Origin: JBAXGW01 sp037139195
GTDB lineage: Bacteria; Bacteroidota; Bacteroidia; Bacteroidales; JAHJDW01
DNA length: 9,195 bases
NCBI GenBank assembly: GCA_037139195.1
Contig: JBAXGW010000109.1
Span: 1 to 9,195 of the forward strand
Direction of reading: 5' to 3'
In this document: positions 6,053 to 9,195 of the stretch, in pieces
Position numbering within the stretch: position 1 is the stretch's first letter
Layout of the letters: each line of letters starts with the position of its first letter
The notes under the pieces: generated by a model
The model's input: the letters and a program-made list of their open reading frames with translations, nothing else
What the model was told of the DNA's origin: nothing
Database searches by the model: none
Program-made: the position numbers and the translations under genes

Positions 6053-8695
6053 TTAATGTTTTTTGAATCTATTAAGTTGTTCGGCAATAACTTTAATTCT
6101 AGCTTCAGCGTCAGCCTTCTTCTTCTGTTCAATGGCTAATACTTGTTCGGGCGCGTTATTCACAAATTTCTCGTTGCTTAATTTGCCCATTACTGATTTT
6201 AAGAAACCTTCAGTGTATTTAAGTTCTTCACTTAATTTCTGAATTTCAGCTTCTACATCTAGTGTTCCTTCTTCCATTGGAATGAAGAATTCGGTGTTTC
6301 TAACTCTAAACGAAATTGACTCATCTATTTTGTTAGCTGTATAGCCTATTTCGCTCAAGTTACACAGTTTTACTACTACATTGTCGAATGTATATTGAGG
6401 AGCTTCGTTATTATTCTTTTTCACCGATAGGAAAAGCTCTTCTTTCATCGGAATATTCTTTTCTTTACGAATATTTCTAATTGAATTGATTACTTCTGTA
6501 GCATATTCAAATTTTGAAATTATATCTTTATTAATTTCATTAGCTTTTGGATAAGCTGTAGTCATAATACTTTCCCCTGCCATTCTTTCACCAAGGTGAT
6601 GCCATAATTCTTCAGTGATAAACGGCATAAATGGATGAGCAATTTGAAGAATTTTTTCTAAGAAAGCAATTGTAGCTTTCAAAGTAGCTTCATCTATTGG
6701 TTGTTGATATGCAGGTTTTATCATTTCCAAATACCAAGAACAGAAATCGTCCCAAATTAGGCGATACATTGCCAAAAGTGCATCAGAAATTCTGAATTTT
6801 TCGAATAAATCTTCAATTTCAGCAATCGATTGATTAAGTTTAGCATCGAACCATTGAATAGAAACTTTTGCATAATCAGGTTGGTCGATATGTTTAGTTT
6901 CCCAACTTGTAATCAAACGGAAGGCATTCCAAAGTTTGTTACAGAAATTACGCCCTTGTTCGCACATTGATTCGTCGAAAGGCAAGTCGTTTCCAGCAGG
7001 AGAAGAGAAAAGCATTCCCATTCTAACGCCATCTGCTCCAAATTTATCCATTAATAAAATCGGATCAGGTGAATTGCCTAGTGATTTCGACATCTTTCGA
7101 CCTTGTTTATCACGAACAATACCTGTTAGATAAACATTTTTGAAAGGTAAATCTCCTTTGTATTCATATCCAGCCATAATCATACGAGCTACCCAGAAGA
7201 ATAGAATTTCAGGAGCTGTAACCAAATCGTTGGTAGGATAGTAGTAATTAATATCTGCATTATTAGGGTTGCGGATTCCATCGAAAACCGAAATTGGCCA
7301 AAGCCAAGAAGAGAACCATGTATCAAGAACGTCTTCATCTTGTTTTAGGTCAGCTGCAGTATAGTTTGTTCCAAATTTTGTGTTAGCCAATTTTACAGCC
7401 TCTTCAATAGATTTGGCAACAACTATTTCTCTGTTAGGAAGATAGAATGCAGGAATTTGTTGTCCCCACCACAGTTGGCGTGAAATACACCAATCACGAA
7501 CGTTTTCCATCCAATGGTTGTAAAGGTTTTTGAATTTAGGAGGATGGAACTTGATATTGTCGTTCATTACGTTTTCTAAAGCAGGCTTAGCAAGCTTTTG
7601 CATATCGCAGAACCATTGCATAGAAAGTTTGGGTTCGATAACTTCATCCGTTCTTTCAGAATAGCCAACATTATTAGTCAATTGCTCAATTTTTACAATA
7701 TGACCTTTTTCGTCAAGTTCTTTCGAAATCTTATTTCTGACAACAAATCTATCTTCATTTACATATAGAATAGCATTTTCATTAAGAGTGCCATTTGGAT
7801 TAAAAATGTCAATTGTATCAAGTTTATGTTTGTTTCCTAAGTTGTAGTCATTAATATCATGAGCAGGTGTAACTTTTAAAGCTCCAGTACCAAATTCCAT
7901 TTCAACATATTCGTCGTATATAATTGGAATAGCACGATTAATAAGAGGAACAAGTGCTTTTTTGCCTTTGAAATAAGCATAACGAGGGTCGTTTGGATGA
8001 ACACAAATTGCAGTATCACCTAAAATCGTCTCTGGACGAGTAGTAGCAATTGTTATCCATTCGTCTGATGTCCCTTCAATTTGATATTTGATATACCAAA
8101 GTTTTGACTGAACTTCTTTGTGTATAACCTCTTCGTCAGAAAGTGCTGTTAGGGCTTTAGGATCCCAATTAACCATTCTCACACCTCGATAAATAAAGCC
8201 TTTATTGTATAAGTCGATGAAAACATCAATAACAGATTCCGATAAATCATCATCCATTGTAAACTTTGTTCTGTCCCAGTCGCATGATGCACCGAGCTTT
8301 TTCAGCTGGTCAAGAATAATACCACCATGTTTATCTTTCCATTCCCAAGCATGTTTCAAAAAATCTGCTCTAGAAAGATTTTTCTTATCAATACCGTCTG
8401 CTTTAAGTTTTGCTACAACTTTCGCTTCAGTAGCAATTGAGGCGTGGTCGGTGCCAGGAACCCAGCAAGCATTTTTGCCAAGCATACGAGCACGACGAAC
8501 TAAGATGTCTTGAATTGTATTATTTAACATGTGTCCCATGTGTAGAACGCCTGTTACATTTGGTGGAGGAATTACCACAGTATAAGCTTCTCTATCATCA
8601 GGCATTGATTTAAAAAGTTTATTTTCAAGCCAATACATGTACCATTTGCTCTCAATCTCAAGTGGATTATACTTAGTTGGGATATTTTCAATCAT
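6053..8695 (-). CDS. valS: Valine--tRNA ligase (ValRS)
   Basis: Cytosolic class Ia synthetase that charges tRNA-Val with valine and hydrolyses mischarged threonine. At 880 aa it is full length for bacterial ValRS of the shorter type (E. coli 951). Signature motifs are in place: the HIGH-type HMGH at 52-55 within PPPNVTGVLHMGHML, and KMSKS at 534-538. The CP1 editing domain has TTRPETILGDTA (218-229) and the GTGALKVTPAHD block (269-280). The ValRS-specific ENVRDWCISRQLWWG follows at 397-411, then the anticodon-binding helical domain (about 600-770), and a C-terminal coiled coil from about 810 to the end that contacts the tRNA elbow. The start MIENIPTKYNP fits the family. The leader is A/T-rich without a Shine-Dalgarno. 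It is the first gene of a probable two-gene transcript with the secreted C1 peptidase. No T-box or other leader structure was seen. Nothing is truncated. Confidence 0.97.
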   Translation of the reverse strand: MIENIPTKYNPLEIESKWYMYWLENKLFKSMPDDREAYTVVIPPPNVTGVLHMGHMLNNTIQDILVRRARMLGKNACWVPGTDHASIATEAKVVAKLKADGIDKKNLSRADFLKHAWEWKDKHGGIILDQLKKLGASCDWDRTKFTMDDDLSESVIDVFIDLYNKGFIYRGVRMVNWDPKALTALSDEEVIHKEVQSKLWYIKYQIEGTSDEWITIATTRPETILGDTAICVHPNDPRYAYFKGKKALVPLINRAIPIIYDEYVEMEFGTGALKVTPAHDINDYNLGNKHKLDTIDIFNPNGTLNENAILYVNEDRFVVRNKISKELDEKGHIVKIEQLTNNVGYSERTDEVIEPKLSMQWFCDMQKLAKPALENVMNDNIKFHPPKFKNLYNHWMENVRDWCISRQLWWGQQIPAFYLPNREIVVAKSIEEAVKLANTKFGTNYTAADLKQDEDVLDTWFSSWLWPISVFDGIRNPNNADINYYYPTNDLVTAPEILFFWVARMIMAGYEYKGDLPFKNVYLTGIVRDKQGRKMSKSLGNSPDPILLMDKFGADGVRMGMLFSSPAGNDLPFDESMCEQGRNFCNKLWNAFRLITSWETKHIDQPDYAKVSIQWFDAKLNQSIAEIEDLFEKFRISDALLAMYRLIWDDFCSWYLEMIKPAYQQPIDEATLKATIAFLEKILQIAHPFMPFITEELWHHLGERMAGESIMTTAYPKANEINKDIISKFEYATEVINSIRNIRKEKNIPMKEELFLSVKKNNNEAPQYTFDNVVVKLCNLSEIGYTANKIDESISFRVRNTEFFIPMEEGTLDVEAEIQKLSEELKYTEGFLKSVMGKLSNEKFVNNAPEQVLAIEQKKKADAEARIKVIAEQLNRFKKH

Positions 8696-8726
8696 ATTAT
8701 TTTTGTTTTCAAATTTTGATAAGCAA

Positions 8727-8734
8727 CAAAAATA
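8727..8734 (-). promoter_or_regulatory. Candidate valS promoter (-7 element)
   Basis: Read on the minus strand, TATTTTTG matches the Bacteroidetes -7 pattern TAnnTTTG and lies 31 bp upstream of the valS ATG, giving a short leader of about 20-25 nt. No TTTG -33 box is found at the expected distance, and in such A/T-rich DNA a chance match is possible. Confidence 0.4.
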
Positions 8735-9017
8735 CGAATAATCTTAATAATTTATATATAAATAAAGGATAGAATTTACGTTTATATGATTTTCTTCAAA
8801 TAAAAGTAACTTGATTATTTTGGGTTTCATAAAAATTTTTAAACTTTTCGAAAATTTTTTAAATGCATTTTATACATTATTATATATAGTGTTAAATTTT
8901 TTAAATGCTAATTTTTTGCTTATTGTATTTTTTTAATTTTTGTTGAGCTGTAAGAATAAGAATAAAAGGAGCTTACATTAATTAATAGAAAAAAAACGAA
9001 AAAAATATTAAAATAAA
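8735..9017. other. A/T-rich divergent region without a gene
   Basis: This stretch lies between the valS promoter area (minus strand) and the first plus-strand promoter. No open frame of useful length is present on either strand. It is rich in A- and T-runs (for example 8831-8873, 8990-9016), and such tracts upstream of a strong promoter can act as UP-like or bent DNA. The 15-bp sequence AAATTTTTTAAATGC occurs twice, at 8852-8866 and 8894-8908, 42 bp apart. I see no terminator or known RNA motif. Confidence 0.6.
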
Positions 9018-9048
9018 TTTGGAGGATTAAAAAATGGTAGTACCTTTG
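9018..9048 (+). promoter_or_regulatory. Bacteroidetes-type promoter P1, probably for an rRNA operon
   Basis: A TTTG -33 element (9018-9021) and TACCTTTG (9041-9048, consensus TAnnTTTG) are separated by 19 bp, matching the promoter described for the primary sigma factor of Bacteroides. GCACTCCC follows, as at many strong stable-RNA promoters of this phylum. Transcription should start around 9055. Downstream, GTTCTTTGCA (9070-9079) resembles the boxA-like antitermination sequence of rRNA leaders. The operon itself is outside the window, so rRNA is inferred. Confidence 0.75.
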
Positions 9049-9117
9049 CACTCCCAATAACGAAAAAGGGTTCTTTGCAGAGGGTTAGAAAAAAAATAAT
9101 AAATTATTTTAAAAATA

Positions 9118-9148
9118 GTTGTTTATTTAAAAAATATAATTACCTTTG
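9118..9148 (+). promoter_or_regulatory. Second Bacteroidetes-type promoter P2, copy of P1
   Basis: GTTG (9118-9121, near the TTTG -33 consensus), 19 bp, then TACCTTTG (9141-9148). The 30 bp from 9141 match the 30 bp from 9041 at 26 positions, including an identical TACCTTTGCACTCCC and a shared GAAAAAGGG further on. The two -7 elements are exactly 100 bp apart. Tandem promoters of this kind suit a highly expressed rRNA or tRNA operon beginning beyond 9195. Confidence 0.75.
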
Positions 9149-9195
9149 CACTCCCGATTGAGAAAAAGGGGAAAGTTGATTGAAAGGGAAAAAAA

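Noticed and set aside
9021..9060. GGAGG followed 8 bp later by ATG and an 8-codon frame ending TAA, like a leader peptide
   Set aside because: It overlaps the P1 promoter core. Transcription would begin near 9055, after the ATG, and the other genes here do not use Shine-Dalgarno sequences. It is most likely coincidence.

Overview
The window looks like a piece of a low-GC Bacteroidota chromosome, probably from the class Bacteroidia. Three things support this. Candidate promoters follow the Bacteroidetes primary-sigma pattern (TTTG, about 19 bp, TAnnTTTG) rather than TTGACA/TATAAT. The genes lack Shine-Dalgarno sequences and have A/T-rich leaders. The intergenic DNA contains short sequences of the CTGAGCG-AGTCGAAG and TGTCATTCCGACC-GGAGGAATCT types, which I associate with this phylum. 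I cannot place a genus from the sequence.

Four long genes all lie on the minus strand. In transcription order (right to left) they are valyl-tRNA synthetase (valS, 8695-6053), a secreted C1-family (PepC / bleomycin hydrolase-type) cysteine aminopeptidase (6040-4835), an M20-family aminoacyl-histidine dipeptidase (pepD, 4557-3094), and an 801-residue exported protein built of YwqK/MORN-like repeats (2532-127). valS and the C1 peptidase are 12 bp apart and look co-transcribed. A strong hairpin terminator (4749-4785) closes that unit. pepD appears to have its own promoter. The MORN-like gene is separated from pepD by 561 bp.

The right edge (8696-9195) carries no protein gene. It is a divergent regulatory region with two near-identical plus-strand promoters exactly 100 bp apart, whose layout is what one expects just upstream of a Bacteroidetes rRNA operon. 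The 16S gene itself would lie beyond the window.

The 2533-3093 gap is the least explained region. It holds a perfect 18-bp palindrome, degenerate CACAGTGTTACAC-type repeats, and a more GC-rich, highly structured block. That block encodes a possible 51-residue ORF and includes an inverted copy of the CTGAGCG-AGTCGAAG sequence found again next to pepD. A 7-bp tandem repeat sits at the stop codon of the C1 peptidase gene. The last ~25 codons of the MORN-like gene look unrelated to the rest of that protein. I see no CRISPR array, transposase, phage gene or defence system. The interest lies in the intergenic elements and the large repeat protein, not in a clear new multigene system.
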